A stretch of 64,000 nt of DNA from Umbelopsis ramanniana AG (lineage: Eukaryota; Mucoromycota; Umbelopsidomycetes; Umbelopsidales; Umbelopsidaceae), in NCBI RefSeq assembly GCF_025399195.1, contig NW_026252149.1, positions 62,001 through 126,000 of the forward strand, written 5' to 3'. This document shows, in pieces, positions 46,012-57,181 of this stretch. The notes under the pieces are model-generated. The model did not search any database, had not been told where the DNA came from, and saw only the letters and a list, made by a program, of their open reading frames with translations. A program made the translations under genes and the position numbers. How positions within the stretch are numbered: position 1 is the first letter of the stretch; each line of letters opens with the position of its first letter.

Positions 46012-47700
46012 ATGAATACTTCTCAAACTGCACCTAACGCCAAACCCGCCTTGCATGGTGTCAAAATAAAGCAAAGAAAGGTACGTTGATCGACTATGCG
46101 GATTGGGAAGTTTTTTTTTTGCAACCACCGATCTCACCTCTTGGCACCTTTGATCAGAGTGTACAAAAGGCCCAAGCCAAACACGAACCTGAGAGTAAGT
46201 GGATCATCTAACATAGCGCAGGTTCAGATTGGACGGGCGTTGACTAATCATGCTTGCCACCAGTTTTTAGAGATTCCTTTTTAAAACCGCTCAACGCAGC
46301 CAAACCTAACGACTACGACGACTTGTCACAAAAGCTTGACGTTGCTGGAAACACACTTGATTACAGAAAATACAGTGACTCTTTGTTTGAAATCCTTATC
46401 ATTGGTGGTATCCTTGGTACGTCTTTCATTGGCTGTTGATAAAAACATCATTTGCCGTTCTTATACTCACTGAAACCCCCAACCAATGTTTTTAGAACCT
46501 GGTGGTGTAATCGATGAAGATGCTGAACGCAGTCCTTTTAGTATCTTTTCTGCAACCGACGAACTCGATGATGTTAGAAAACACGTAGAAGTGTTTAACA
46601 AACTGATTCGTCGTTACAAGTATTTGCAAAGATCCTTTGAAGAGACTCTGCAAAATATTCTCCAATATATCAACAAATGGACGCCTGAAGAGAACAACAA
46701 GCTGGCCACCGCCGTTGGTTTCTTTATCACCTCCCAGCTTGCCTCTTTGTCGGTTCTTAAGACCCTTCTTAAGGATTATTTGGTCAAGGATGGTAAGTTC
46801 TTCATTTCATGATATATAGTTAAATGGATCTACGGTTTCTAATGCTGTCCCCTGTAGGTCATTCTCTGCAGTTTGTCACTGCTACCTTCAAGGCTATTCT
46901 GCTTGATCAGTCCATGGAACAACTTGGTCGTGCATTGATTAGTTGTGGCCTGGATAGCAGATTGATCGACCTCTTCCCTCCTAACAAGAGAGACGAAGAA
47001 TGTCTTGCTCGCCACTTTGAGGCTGAAGACATGAAGCCTCTCGTTGAATTCCATCAAAGAAATCAACGCAACTCTCACAAGGATGAGATTTTAGATCATA
47101 TGAAGGAGATGGTCGATAACGAAGCTAGTCCACAGGAGGTAAGCCATCCTGATAGCATTCTTGTTAACTCTGAATAGATTTTTATTAACATGGATTCTCA
47201 GTTCACTGCCTACATCAAGGGTGAAATCAAGAACGGGCTCTCTGAACAAGATGCCATTCAAATGACCTGGACCGCCATCATTGACAGTGTTGATCTCCTC
47301 AATGCTCGTCCAGATCAAATCGAGCAGACGGTGATGGGCTATTTGAAGGTAAGATAGGATGAAACCGATTTATGTGTTGTTCATGCTGGACACTGACTGA
47401 TGTGCAAACTAGGAATGGGTTTCTGTTCTCGAAACATTCTCCAACTCACCCAAGACGGAGATCATCTTGTTGCAAAAGGTGCAACTTAGCTGCTACGAGA
47501 ACGCCAAGTTAACCAAGTTCTATCGTCAAATCGTCACGCTCTTGTACAAGGAGGATGTCGTGTCTGACACCGCCATTGTTTATTGGTCAGAGAAGGGCAT
47601 TAAGCCTCAAGGCAAGAATGTTTTCTTGAAGCAGATGGAGCCTTTCATCAAGTGGCTTCGTGATAATGCTGAAGATAGCGAAGAGTCTGATGAAGAGTAG
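46012..47700 (+). CDS. eIF5-mimic protein (5MP / BZW family, W2 domain)
   Basis: Seven exons (46012-46080, 46158-46194, 46264-46416, 46496-46792, 46858-47138, 47202-47348, 47413-47700) give 423 residues, the size of animal BZW1/2. Landmarks: FRDSFLKPLNAAKPNDYDDL, KLDVAGNTLDYRKYSDSLFE, EPGGVIDEDAERSPFSIF and, at the C-terminus, the W2 HEAT-type domain ending YWSEKGIKPQGKNVFLKQME and an acidic tail (EDSEESDEE). 5MP competes with eIF5 for eIF2 and tightens start-codon selection in animals; it is missing from budding yeast but kept in many other fungi. No bZIP region is present despite the historical BZW name. Confidence 0.95.
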
Positions 47701-47820
47701 ATGTGTTTTTCCTTTCGTACCGTGGTTGGTTTGCTTTACAATTTTTCTCTTTTTATGATTTTGTGAATAATTAAACGATTAAAACCAAAAAAGAAGGGTG
47801 ATAATACAAGTGTATGGGTT

Positions 47821-50567
47821 CTATTCCATGTCCATGTCGACAATGCGTTCATCGCCGTGTTCAAGCTTACGCTGCTCGTAATGGTCTCGATGGTGAAGAA
47901 TGGCTTGTTTGACTTGGTCAAGGGTCAAACCGGTACTGACCGTGAAAGCAGGCATAATGACCCGCCTTGACTCGGCTGCTTCTTGCTGTCGCTTCATTTC
48001 ATCTCGCCACTCGCTGTCAGCCCAACACTCTCTTTCAAACCGTTCCATCGTTCGCTTTTGTTTATACAAATCCACTGTCCAAAGTTTCTGAAGCCCAAAG
48101 CGTATCAGTGTGCCGTACAGCAAGTGTATGGTTTTCTTTTTTTTTTTTGGAAAAAAAAAAAAAAAACTTACCGCTTGTTCCTGAAGCTGACGATGGTATG
48201 CTCTTCGTCTCTCTCGTTCGGCTTCTTCTTTCGCTCTGAACATAACGAGAAAAAGGGTGGAGAGTGATAAGTATAAGGCTCACAGCAGTGGAATTAACAT
48301 AGCAACTGACCTCTTGGCAGCTTCAAGTTGCTCCATCAACTTCATTTCTTCCTCTTTGCGCTCCTTCTCTTTTCGTTTGACCAGTTCCCTAGCCTCTCGC
48401 TCATTCTCCTCTCGCAACCGACGCTCTTCTTGGAATTTCTGCCACAGTGGATCCACCTTCTGACTGTCCTGCGCTGGCGATGTGTTTGCTGAGGGTGACG
48501 TCGAGTCAACCCCGGCGGATGGAGGTCCAGCGTTGTGTGATGAAACTTGGGATCCTCCATCCGCCCGCATCAAGGCCAACCACTTGTCTTCGTTCTGCAA
48601 CACAATCTCCGGCTAAAAAGTGCGTCAGCAATGTATAGATACAACAATATGCTAGCTCAACCCCATCACGTACCTTCTTCTCTTGGTCTTTCTCGGGAGG
48701 AGGACTAGGACCTGATATGGTCGCACCCAATGCCAGCTTGGGACGGTTACCAGACAGTGAAGTGGATGCAAGTGAAATAGGAGGTGATTTGGATAATGCT
48801 GGTGCGTTCGCTGGTATGACGGGTTTGGGTGGTTGTGGAGCTTGTGCCGGTGGTGGAGATAGTTGTAACTAGCAACATGAAGATGGTTAGATGTCAGAGT
48901 TAAACAGCTGCTGCTGGTTTAAAGTTACATACGTCTTGTTTTACACTGGGGAATGACTTTGACGTTCGCCGTTTCTTGGGTACAAATTCTGCTATATGCC
49001 ATGATTAGCCATAAGCAACAAGGTAAGGCTAAACACTGAGAACTTCGGAGCATACCTGTGTCATCATCCGAACCTTGCGTCAACCGTCGAGAAGTTGATC
49101 TCACACGTTTGGAAGGAGCAGGGGTGAAGTCTACTATCCGTATAGTCAGAGACTGAACTTCGCACGGCAACTATTGGCAAAAACATGCAAGCTAACCTTT
49201 AAATTCATCGTCGTCGTCTTCTTCTTCCTCAGCTTCCTGGATTTCTTGCTGCTCATTCAATTGCTCCTTTAACCGCCTCAATTGTTCTTCCAGCTGCTCG
49301 ATGCGTTTCTCTGAATACACACAAGTGAAGTCAGATGGTCAGGTTCTCGAATGAAAGTAGAGGTATGTAACGGCCGGTGTGAGACTTACCTTTGGCTGAC
49401 ATGACCTTCTTTGGAGCGGGAGCAGGGACTTCGGCGGAGGAGGGAGCCTGCTTATTCCATCGCTCATTGAACACGGCTTCCAGCGCTTGACCCATCTGGT
49501 AAACTTCATTGTCGGGGGTATTGAAAATGTAGCAATTGTGGAAAATGAGTCGTACGTCTGCCTCAAACTCGGCTACATTCTTGTACTCGCCGGCATTCAA
49601 TTTCTTTTCAACCGTGGAAATATCCATAGGGTGCTTGACCACGTCAAAGTAACCGACGATATTCCAAGCAACCGGATCAACAGGGAGAAGGAATGGCCAA
49701 GCAATGGCATTATGCGCTGGCTTTTTCATTTCATCTAATGCTTTTCGACATCGTTTTCGTTCATCCGACGACAACCCTGTGGATGCGTCTTTTGGCTCCT
49801 TTTTCGATACCTTGGCTGGTGCGGGGGTTTCTACTTTTTTCGGCGGGACAGGCTAAGGGAACAAAGGATGAGTGGATGTCAATGGTAAGTTTGACGATAG
49901 TCTACTACATACAGCGGGAGCCGATGGCTTTTTGTACACGGCTCGATCAAAGGCTTTCTCGACTTCAGCCGCCATCAAGGAGACGGGAGAATCAACGCCA
50001 TTGAAGGTATAGCAGTTCGTAAATATGAGTCGAACGTCGGCTATGAACTGGTCCAAGCTAGAGTACTGACGAGCATTGACCTTGGTTTGAACGGTACCGA
50101 GATCCATGGGATGCTTAATAAGGTCAGGATAATGGGGTATGTTGAATTTGACAATATCTACAGGTTCAAGAAAAGGGCCGGCACTTTTGTTTTTCTTGAG
50201 GTTTTTGAGTGTGGTGGTACACCATTGCCATTGTTCTTTGGAAATGGCCGGGTTATCGATGGCGTTGTCTGGACCAGGCTGAGCATGGTGAATGCTGGAA
50301 GATGGCTGCATGGCTGACGGTTGTACAACGGGATGCTCTACAGGCATTGCGTCGATCTCAGTGAATTGTTCGCCCATAGGTTGATTATATACAGGTTGTT
50401 CGTAGGATACATTCATAGACTGAGATGATTCATGTTCTTGTGTATGATTCTGGCTGCTGCTGGGTCAAGAAAAAAAAAGGGGGGGGGAGGTTCAGACAAC
50501 GTAGTGGAATCAATTGCAGCCTGGCTTCTTGCTCTACTTACACAGTCGAGTCTGTCACAAAGTTCAT
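47821..50567 (-). CDS. BET-type double bromodomain protein with BRD4-like C-terminal coiled coil
   Basis: About eleven exons; the first coding exon is only 26 nt (50567-50542). Bromodomain 1 (exon 2): KNKSAGPFLEPVDIVKFNIP, YPDLIKHPMDLGTVQTKV and NCYTFNG. Bromodomain 2 (exon 3): AIAWPFLLPVDPVAWNIVG, YFDVVKHPMDISTVEKKL and NCYIFNTP. Both keep the acetyl-lysine-binding Asn. A coiled coil (KRIEQLEEQLRRLKEQLNEQ) and basic patches (SKRVRSTSRRL, PKKRRTSKS) follow. The C-terminal 230 residues hold NEDKWLALMRADGG and then a charged helix (DPLWQKFQEERRLREENERE, RAKEEAERERRRAYHR). I find no extra-terminal (NET) domain. BET proteins read acetylated histones and recruit transcription machinery in the nucleus. 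Confidence 0.9.
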
Positions 50568-50708
50568 GATTTCACCACGCTAAAAAAAAACGAATGTCTG
50601 GCTAGTCTCGCGTCTCCCAAAATTTAATTTCCAGAAAAAAAAAAGCTCCCTCTCGGCGGTCAAAGCACCTTCTATCATCGCTAAGCCACCGTCCATGAAC
50701 ATCCGTTT

Positions 50709-51449
50709 TCAAGCTTTGACAGGCGTGGATTTTACTCTTTTCTTTTTGAGCTTCCAGATTTCTACGTCTTCATTTACAGAAAGCCGAAGAAGCTTCTTAG
50801 GAACAAGTTTGATTTCAAATCCTAGTCGTTTAGCCTCCGAGACAAAGTGGTTCACCACTAAATCATCTCGATGCTCAAGGGATACAAGAATGGTCGATAG
50901 GGGGGATGCTAATCGGTAGATGCATGTGAGGAATATCTCAATGAGATCCATGCTATATATACAGTCTGCTGCTACGATGTAAGAATATGGGGGATCAAAG
51001 TCGTTGATGCGTTCGGGGTGATTGTAAAAGTCGATCCAATCCAACGCCGTGACTCTCGCTTTGGGGTCTTGAACCTGCACACCCACGGACGCTCCCTCCG
51101 CCATCCATTGTCGAATTTCCCACTGGTTGCGACGTACGTTTTCGCCTAACACTCGGTCGATGACTTCTTGTAGATCCGTCAACACCACATCATAGCCACA
51201 AGCTGCCATAGCCAGTCCTCCCAGACCACAGCCGCTACCTAACTCTATACATTTTTTCGTTCCAAAGTCGTCGTTGACTAACCGCTTCACAGAATCCATT
51301 AAATAATACGCCAGTACTCGTGAGCTGTCCCATACGGTTGTACCGTGGTTTTGAGTATTATTTTGCTGGGTCATGGTAAGAGATAAGGTGGGAGTGAGTG
51401 GAAAGGAGAACACTGGAAGGTGTTTTATTTCTTGTGCAGAGTCTTCCAT
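50709..51449 (-). CDS. METTL21/EFM-type protein lysine methyltransferase
   Basis: Single exon, 246 residues from ATG 51449; the frame is open to 51479 only via TTG. Motifs of the methyltransf-16 family: TTVWDSSRVLAYYL, SAM-binding motif I CIELGSGCGLGGLAM, acidic strand end VVLTDLQEVIDRVLGENV, and FDPPYSYIVAADCIYSMDL containing the D-C-I-Y catalytic motif characteristic of METTL21-like enzymes. These methylate lysines on translation factors or chaperones (for example yeast Efm proteins, human METTL21A-D). The substrate is not determined. A CACGTG box lies 89-94 bp upstream. It is followed by the BET gene on the same strand, about 140 bp away. Confidence 0.88.
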   Translation of the reverse strand: MEDSAQEIKHLPVFSFPLTPTLSLTMTQQNNTQNHGTTVWDSSRVLAYYLMDSVKRLVNDDFGTKKCIELGSGCGLGGLAMAACGYDVVLTDLQEVIDRVLGENVRRNQWEIRQWMAEGASVGVQVQDPKARVTALDWIDFYNHPERINDFDPPYSYIVAADCIYSMDLIEIFLTCIYRLASPLSTILVSLEHRDDLVVNHFVSEAKRLGFEIKLVPKKLLRLSVNEDVEIWKLKKKRVKSTPVKA

Positions 51450-51919
51450 GTTGCAAGCAAAAGGGTATGAAGAAGGCAAACCTGAGTTGATTGCGAAGAC
51501 CGAAAAAAAATAAGTGCTGCCCAGTGGAGATCCGTGTCACGTGAATAGACGTTAAGCTACACATGAAACACTCTTTGCCCATTGTAAAGGGTGGTTAGCA
51601 AGCATTTATTAGACAGAACGGTAATGAAATCTCATTAATTCGTGTTAGCGCTTTCGTTGGAGAGGGATCAATGTGATGTAGGTACAGCATAGGCCATATT
51701 ACAGCGAGCGGCCGGCATTATGATACATAGTTGCATTTATTTCTTCTAATTATGTGGTTTCGGTAATGAAGATATGGCTAAGAAAATCTATAGAATGAAA
51801 TTGTGAGGCCACTGTGATAGCACGAACAGAGCATGAAGTATCCGAGTGGGGGGCGGAGGTGTATACATGAGACAAGAGGGAAATGACAATAAGATTATAA
51901 AACTACACTACACTGAGCT
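51450..51919. other. Intergenic gap upstream of methyltransferase
   Basis: About 470 bp: methyltransferase promoter (CACGTG at 51538) and probable 3' UTR of the FAD protein. No gene. Confidence 0.55.
51538..51543. promoter_or_regulatory. CACGTG box upstream of METTL21-like gene
   Basis: TGTCACGTGAAT lies 89-94 bp upstream of the start codon at 51449. Confidence 0.5.
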
Positions 51920-53722
51920 CTACCAAGGAATAGTCACCTTGATTCCTTCGCGTTGACCAATGCCTTCAACGACAACCTTCTCAGCGCTCACTACGCATCC
52001 TTCTAACAAAGGAATGCCAGACCATGCGTATGACCCAATGAACCACAGACGAGCTTTGCCCTGTCGATCACCCAAAATCTTTTCACGCGGGTTGGAAGGA
52101 GAACTGCAGAACAAGTCCTTCAGTGCTTCCTTTGAGTCAAGCGTAACGGTGGCTCTTTGAAACCATGACATGGAGAGAATGGACTCAGGTTTGGGAGATG
52201 CAATTGGATTTGTAGTTTGTAGGTAAACCGTGTCGGAACCAATGTCGGTATGGGTCATGTTCAAGATATGCGTGGTCATGGTGGTATCGTATGGGTATGA
52301 AATGATGTTAGTTGTATCAGTTAGTTTGATGGACTTGTCCAAGGTGGCCAAGTTAAGGGCTCTCCATGACGAGCGATCTCGTGGTAACAAACCGGTGTCC
52401 TTGTGGTTGATGACCAGAGAGGTATCGTACTGGAATCGAGAGAGGGTGCTCATTTGATCCTCAAGTTGACAGGCAATGCGTTGAACGGTTTTGCTGTCCC
52501 CTTGATGTGCAAGCACAGTGTCTCTGTACCGTTGAATCAATTGGAGCGCTTGGTTGCCCTGCGTGGCAAATACGATGTGATCAAACACATAAGCCTGGCC
52601 AGTGGCATCGATGACGCGAATCAAAGGATCGTCTTCGCCCATAAACACCGGCTCCATGCTGACAATTTCCGTCCCCAAATGAATATTCTTGACAGGTGCG
52701 ATGAGCTGCCTTACCACCGCCTCTACGCCTTGTGCCACAATATACGACTCATTAAACAGTCCCATGGCGATGTACTCTAACCGCCCAATGAAATTCAAAC
52801 ATTAATCACCGTTACCGGGGTTGATAGCCTCTGACAAGTCGATCGATCCCTTCCTTGGATTGTTCTTACCTAATACGTCAACAGCGGGATAGCTGAGCAT
52901 GGATGCCCAAGAATTGGTGCAAACAGCGGCAAAGAGTGGGACAAACACGTGAAGGACAAAAAATGAATGGAAATAGTTGCTTTGAAACCACTGCCCCAGG
53001 GTCATGTTGGCCATGCGGTGTCGGTCATTGCTGAGATTGCCTCGGGTATGATGCCATGCCGCCAAGATGAGAAGTTGGAAATAAGAAAGTGTAACAATGG
53101 TAGAGTGATACAGCCATATTAAAAAGCCGGAGACGGAGTGCCGTGCCTTGGTGTAGCGAGACAAGGTGCCTACGGATCGACTGCCCGAGTATAACAGGTA
53201 CGAGGACGTATGGGACTTTTCAGGCACATCTTGCGGCTTCAGGAGAATGGGATCATAGCCGCTGCCACTTTTGTACGGCGAATGGATGGTATACCAGCCA
53301 AAGCTGAAGTTGGCCCGCTTGACGGAAATATTGAGGTGTTTATACATTTTGGTCAGTCGATCATAATATCCTACACGGTAAAATGATGTTAAGACAAAAT
53401 AGCTCGCATATCCAACATATGACGTCTCAAGTTTGATCTAACCTGACATAAACGATCGCATCGGTACCTATACACACATGAAACAGTCAGGCGTCAGGGA
53501 TCAAGTCAAGGAGGGAGTGGGTCAAGCACTTACGTCGATTCGTATATTCTTTTCCTCAACGCCAGTCGACACCGAGATGGACGCAGCGTCCATGCCCAGG
53601 GAGGAGGCTTTCTCGAACAAATGAACATCGACCGATGCATTTGCCAACAGATGAGCAGCAGTTAGACCAGCTAACCCTGAGCCGATAATGGCTACCTTGG
53701 CGGCCGAGCTGGGTTGGGTCAT
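51920..53722 (-). CDS. FAD-dependent amine-oxidase-like protein
   Basis: Several exons from ATG 53722. The N-terminus carries the dinucleotide-binding fold AKVAIIGSGLAGLTAAHLL followed by an acidic/basic end VHLFEKASSLGMDAAS. A short exon VPMRSFMSG joins to YYDRLTKMYKHL. A hydrophobic stretch (LYHSTIVTLSYFQLLILAAW) could be membrane-associated. The intron 52869-52777 must be removed: read-through meets stops, while splicing joins SYPAVDVL to EYIAMGLFNESYI. The C-terminal part has VFDHIVFATQGNQALQLI and WFIGSYAWSGIPLLEGC, typical of the flavin monoamine oxidase / desaturase-like family (COG2907-like). It may oxidise an amine or hydrophobic substrate; substrate unknown. Confidence 0.85.
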
Positions 53723-53876
53723 ATGGAAGGAAGGGATATGTGAAAAGTAATTGAAAAAAGCAAAATTTTATTACTGGGCTGGGTATGAAATGGGCATGTG
53801 GCGTATGGGAGACAAAACGTATGTCCGCGTCATCTGGTTGCCACTAATATACTTTTTATAGAAATCAAGCCACTGT

Positions 53877-56800
53877 CTATCGATCGTCTTCATCATCTTC
53901 AGGTGCTGGTGCTGGGGCAGCAGCAGGCATGGGGTTTTGAAATCGAAACTGGCGAACATACACCAACCATCCAACCAGGACACAGAGCGCCAAAATCATC
54001 AAACTTTCCACTAATTCATCTTCTTCAGAGTAATCCTCGTCGTCTATGCCATTGCCACCTTCATACAAGCTATCTTCTTCGTCAATTTCATTCTGTCGTC
54101 GATGCCGATCGTATTGCCGCGCTAAATGCTCTCCTTCATCGCCGATATCCCATTCCGGCCGATTGTCGTCCATGACCTTCCGCTGGATCTCATTGTTTTT
54201 CTTTTTGATGGCTTTGGTCCACCAAGCCGTCCAACTAGTGAACTGTTCATCTTCGGAGGAGTCGGCATCATCGCCCGATGAGAGGGGACGCCCGACATCT
54301 CGGCCAAAGAAATAATTCCAGTAGTATCGAGCATGCAGCTTGATCAATGACAACTTGACCACCAGATACGCTTCACGGTTGTAATGGAGCGAGCTATCGT
54401 ACCACCGCTTGGCCAAATGGAAATCACGCACGGTGCCAATACCGTTCTCATACATCCAGCCAAGGTTCCACATGGCTAGCGATGACCGTTCCATTTCAGC
54501 TGCCACTTGATAGCATGACGCGGCCTTTTCGTAATCCACCGAAGTGCCAATACCATGATAATAGCAATCGCCCATCTTGACCCGAGCTTCGACATTGTTT
54601 TGATTGGCAGCTCTGGTCCAATAGATTAAGGCATGCTCTTGGGCTGCTTGATTGTCCATGTCGTCCGTGACATTGCGCACTCGATTGAAAAGTGATGGTT
54701 CTTGATAGATAAAGATGAATTAAAAAAAAAAATGAGTGTGGGTCATGAGGCATTCAAAAAAAGAACTTACGGTCATCCAGTAGCCATGCAACATTCGACT
54801 GCGCAAGCTCAAACCCTTTCTCAGCAGCCAGCATGTAATACAACACAGCTGAATCATAATCATCCCGCATATAGGCATGGTATGCTTCGTCAAACGTGGA
54901 GTATAACCAGTCACCGCGCTCTACCATCATCTTGTAGTACTGTAGTAGCAGGTATTAGTCAATGCCACAGCGAGATGAGAAAATGGCTCACTTACGGTAA
55001 CTGCGAGGACACAAGACTGTTGATTGGATACTTCGGAAGAATAGATATTAGCAAGCATGTACATGGCTCGCAGGTTCTTCTTGTGACTGGCAGCTTTTAG
55101 CAATGCCATAGCCTCGTCTGTCATTTCGCCAGTATTGAAGTACAGAGTAGCCAAGTTGACCTGTGCTTCATCGTATTCCAATTCAGCTGCTTGTTTGAAG
55201 AGAACTCTGGCATTGACCAAATCCTATGGGAAAGTCAGGTATGAGTGCTATGCGGGCCAACCTCTTTTTTTTTTTTCACTCTGTCGCTCCACTCGTACCT
55301 GTTTTCCAAGAGCGCCGGTATAAAGCATCTCTCCTAAACTATTGGCAGAAGCAGGATCATCCAATTGCGTGCCGCGCATAAACCACATTTTGGCCTTCTC
55401 CAAGCTGGGTTGTACGCCGTCCCCTCGTCTGTACATTCTCCCCAGCATACCAGCTGCTTTTCCGGCGAGTTTGGCTTCCTGTGGCTGCAGTTCCGGTGCA
55501 TTGGTATCGTCGTTGTCGGGAAAGAACTGTTTGGTCACCATGCTAAAGAATTTGAACGCCGCTTTCATGTTGCGTTGAACAATGGAAGTTCCAACGCTGG
55601 AACCTTGATAGTAAATTTGTCCCAAAACAATCTACAGGAAAATGAGCAAGTAAGGACAGATAGCAAGTGAGAGGATGAGATGGAAAATAGCTTACCTGTG
55701 CTTGAGGATCCTTCCTATTCTCAGCTTTGGTGTGATACATGTGAAGAATTTCGTCCAAGCTGACACCATCTTGTTTTTTGGAGCTGGTCATGGAACTTGC
55801 CTTGGAACCGAAAAGCCCGCCTTTATCATCCCAGATGGGTAATTTCGTCAGTCTCAACGGTGGCCCACCCGGTGGTCCTTCTCGGTAATGTTCCATAACT
55901 AGATGTAAAGAGGTTCAGTGAGTGCTACAATAGGATGGAATTCCACGAAGACTTGAATGGCTCTCTGGCTGAATGCCCGGGCGACGGTTGCCTTTCCATC
56001 CCTGCCATGCCATACGCACCTTTGTCAGCCACTTCTCGATAGTAATACAGTGCGTCTGCACAAGATTGTTCGGTTCCAATGCCCATGAGGTATCGATAGC
56101 CAAGAGTGAGACTTGCACCCACATCACCGCCAAACGATGCAAATGTATGATAGATCAATGCCTTTGCTTGGTCCCGTTCTACGGCGTTGCCAATGCCTGT
56201 AGCATACATAAAGCCCAGGTGTTGTTGGGCTGTAGCATTGCCTGTCCGCGAAGCCAGCGTGGAGTAATATTGAAAGGCTGCCGTGTAATTTCTGGGATGA
56301 TTGTATTTGGCATACTAAAGATGGAAGGGGACTGAGTGGGGAGACAGTGAGAGATGGCAAAGAAAGCAAGGATGACTCACGAAATTCATATCGGCAAGCG
56401 CAAATAAAGCATCATCATGGCTATGAACTGAAGCGGCTTCTTCAAGCAAAGTCACAGCCAGCTGTAGCTTGGCGTCTACAGAGGAAGACCGAGCGAGGGC
56501 GTCGTGTCTGAAACTAGGTTCATCTTTGGGGTGGTAAGGTCGATAAGCTGAGCTAGACAATGAATAAGGAGCTCCCAAGAACTCACTGATAATTTGTAAA
56601 ATGTCAGAAACAAACGGAAGTTGTGAAGACTTTCGCACGTTAGCCTCTCTTTCTCGTTGTTTCTGAGCAATGAGCTGGAGCTGATACATGGCCGAATCAT
56701 ACAACGCCTGTCCGCCTTGCCCTTTTAACCGCAATGGATCAGGGTCTACTGTTTCGCGCGGTTGCTAAATGAAGAGGGTTAAAAGAGGTCGGGTCTATGT

Positions 56801-56972
56801 ATCGAGGGTTCGAGATACCGTACCTCTTGCGTGTCCTGAACCTGTTCCTGTGCATAAACCGAGAGATTGGCGAGGTTTAAAGCAACCATGGCCATGGCCA
56901 AAGCTGAAGCAGCAATGAATAAGAGAGTGCTTGATTGAAGTTAGAATAGTGAGCAATGACGTACCTGACCAT
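53877..56972 (-). CDS. HRD3: Hrd3/SEL1L-like ERAD component with Sel1 repeats
   Basis: Multi-exon; stop at 53877. The start at 56972 gives an 8-nt first coding exon (ATGGTCAG) joined to a hydrophobic signal sequence STLLFIAASALAMAMVAL, so the protein enters the ER. The lumenal part is a string of Sel1-like repeats with the A-x-x-x-L-G-x-x-Y pattern (AQQHLGFMYATGIG, GASLTLGYRYLMGIGTE, AAGMLGRMYRRGDGVQ, ANSLGEMLYTGALGK, LAMWNLGWMYENGIGT). A single transmembrane helix near the C-terminus (VESLMILALCVLVGWLVYV) is followed by a short Pro/Ala/acidic tail. This matches yeast Hrd3 / human SEL1L, which hold the Hrd1 ubiquitin ligase and recruit misfolded ER proteins. It is divergent from CPSF30, 209 bp apart. 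Confidence 0.93.
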
Positions 56973-57181
56973 GGTGAGAGCCATTTAGCAGGCTGTAAAT
57001 GATGGATTCGCATTGAATGAATGACAATGGAGAGGCTGCCCAATACCGCACAGCAACGTTATTACCACACCGGGGTTTGAATTTTGGGCACAGAAGTTTT
57101 GAGACAAACTCTCCCAAATTATAAAATTGAATCAAACGCACTGCTGATCAATCAATCCATCTTGGACGCATTCCATTCATC

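Noticed and set aside
48062-48283. Short frames around the T/A runs at 48130-48168
   Set aside because: They lie across an intron of the BET gene; homopolymer-driven.
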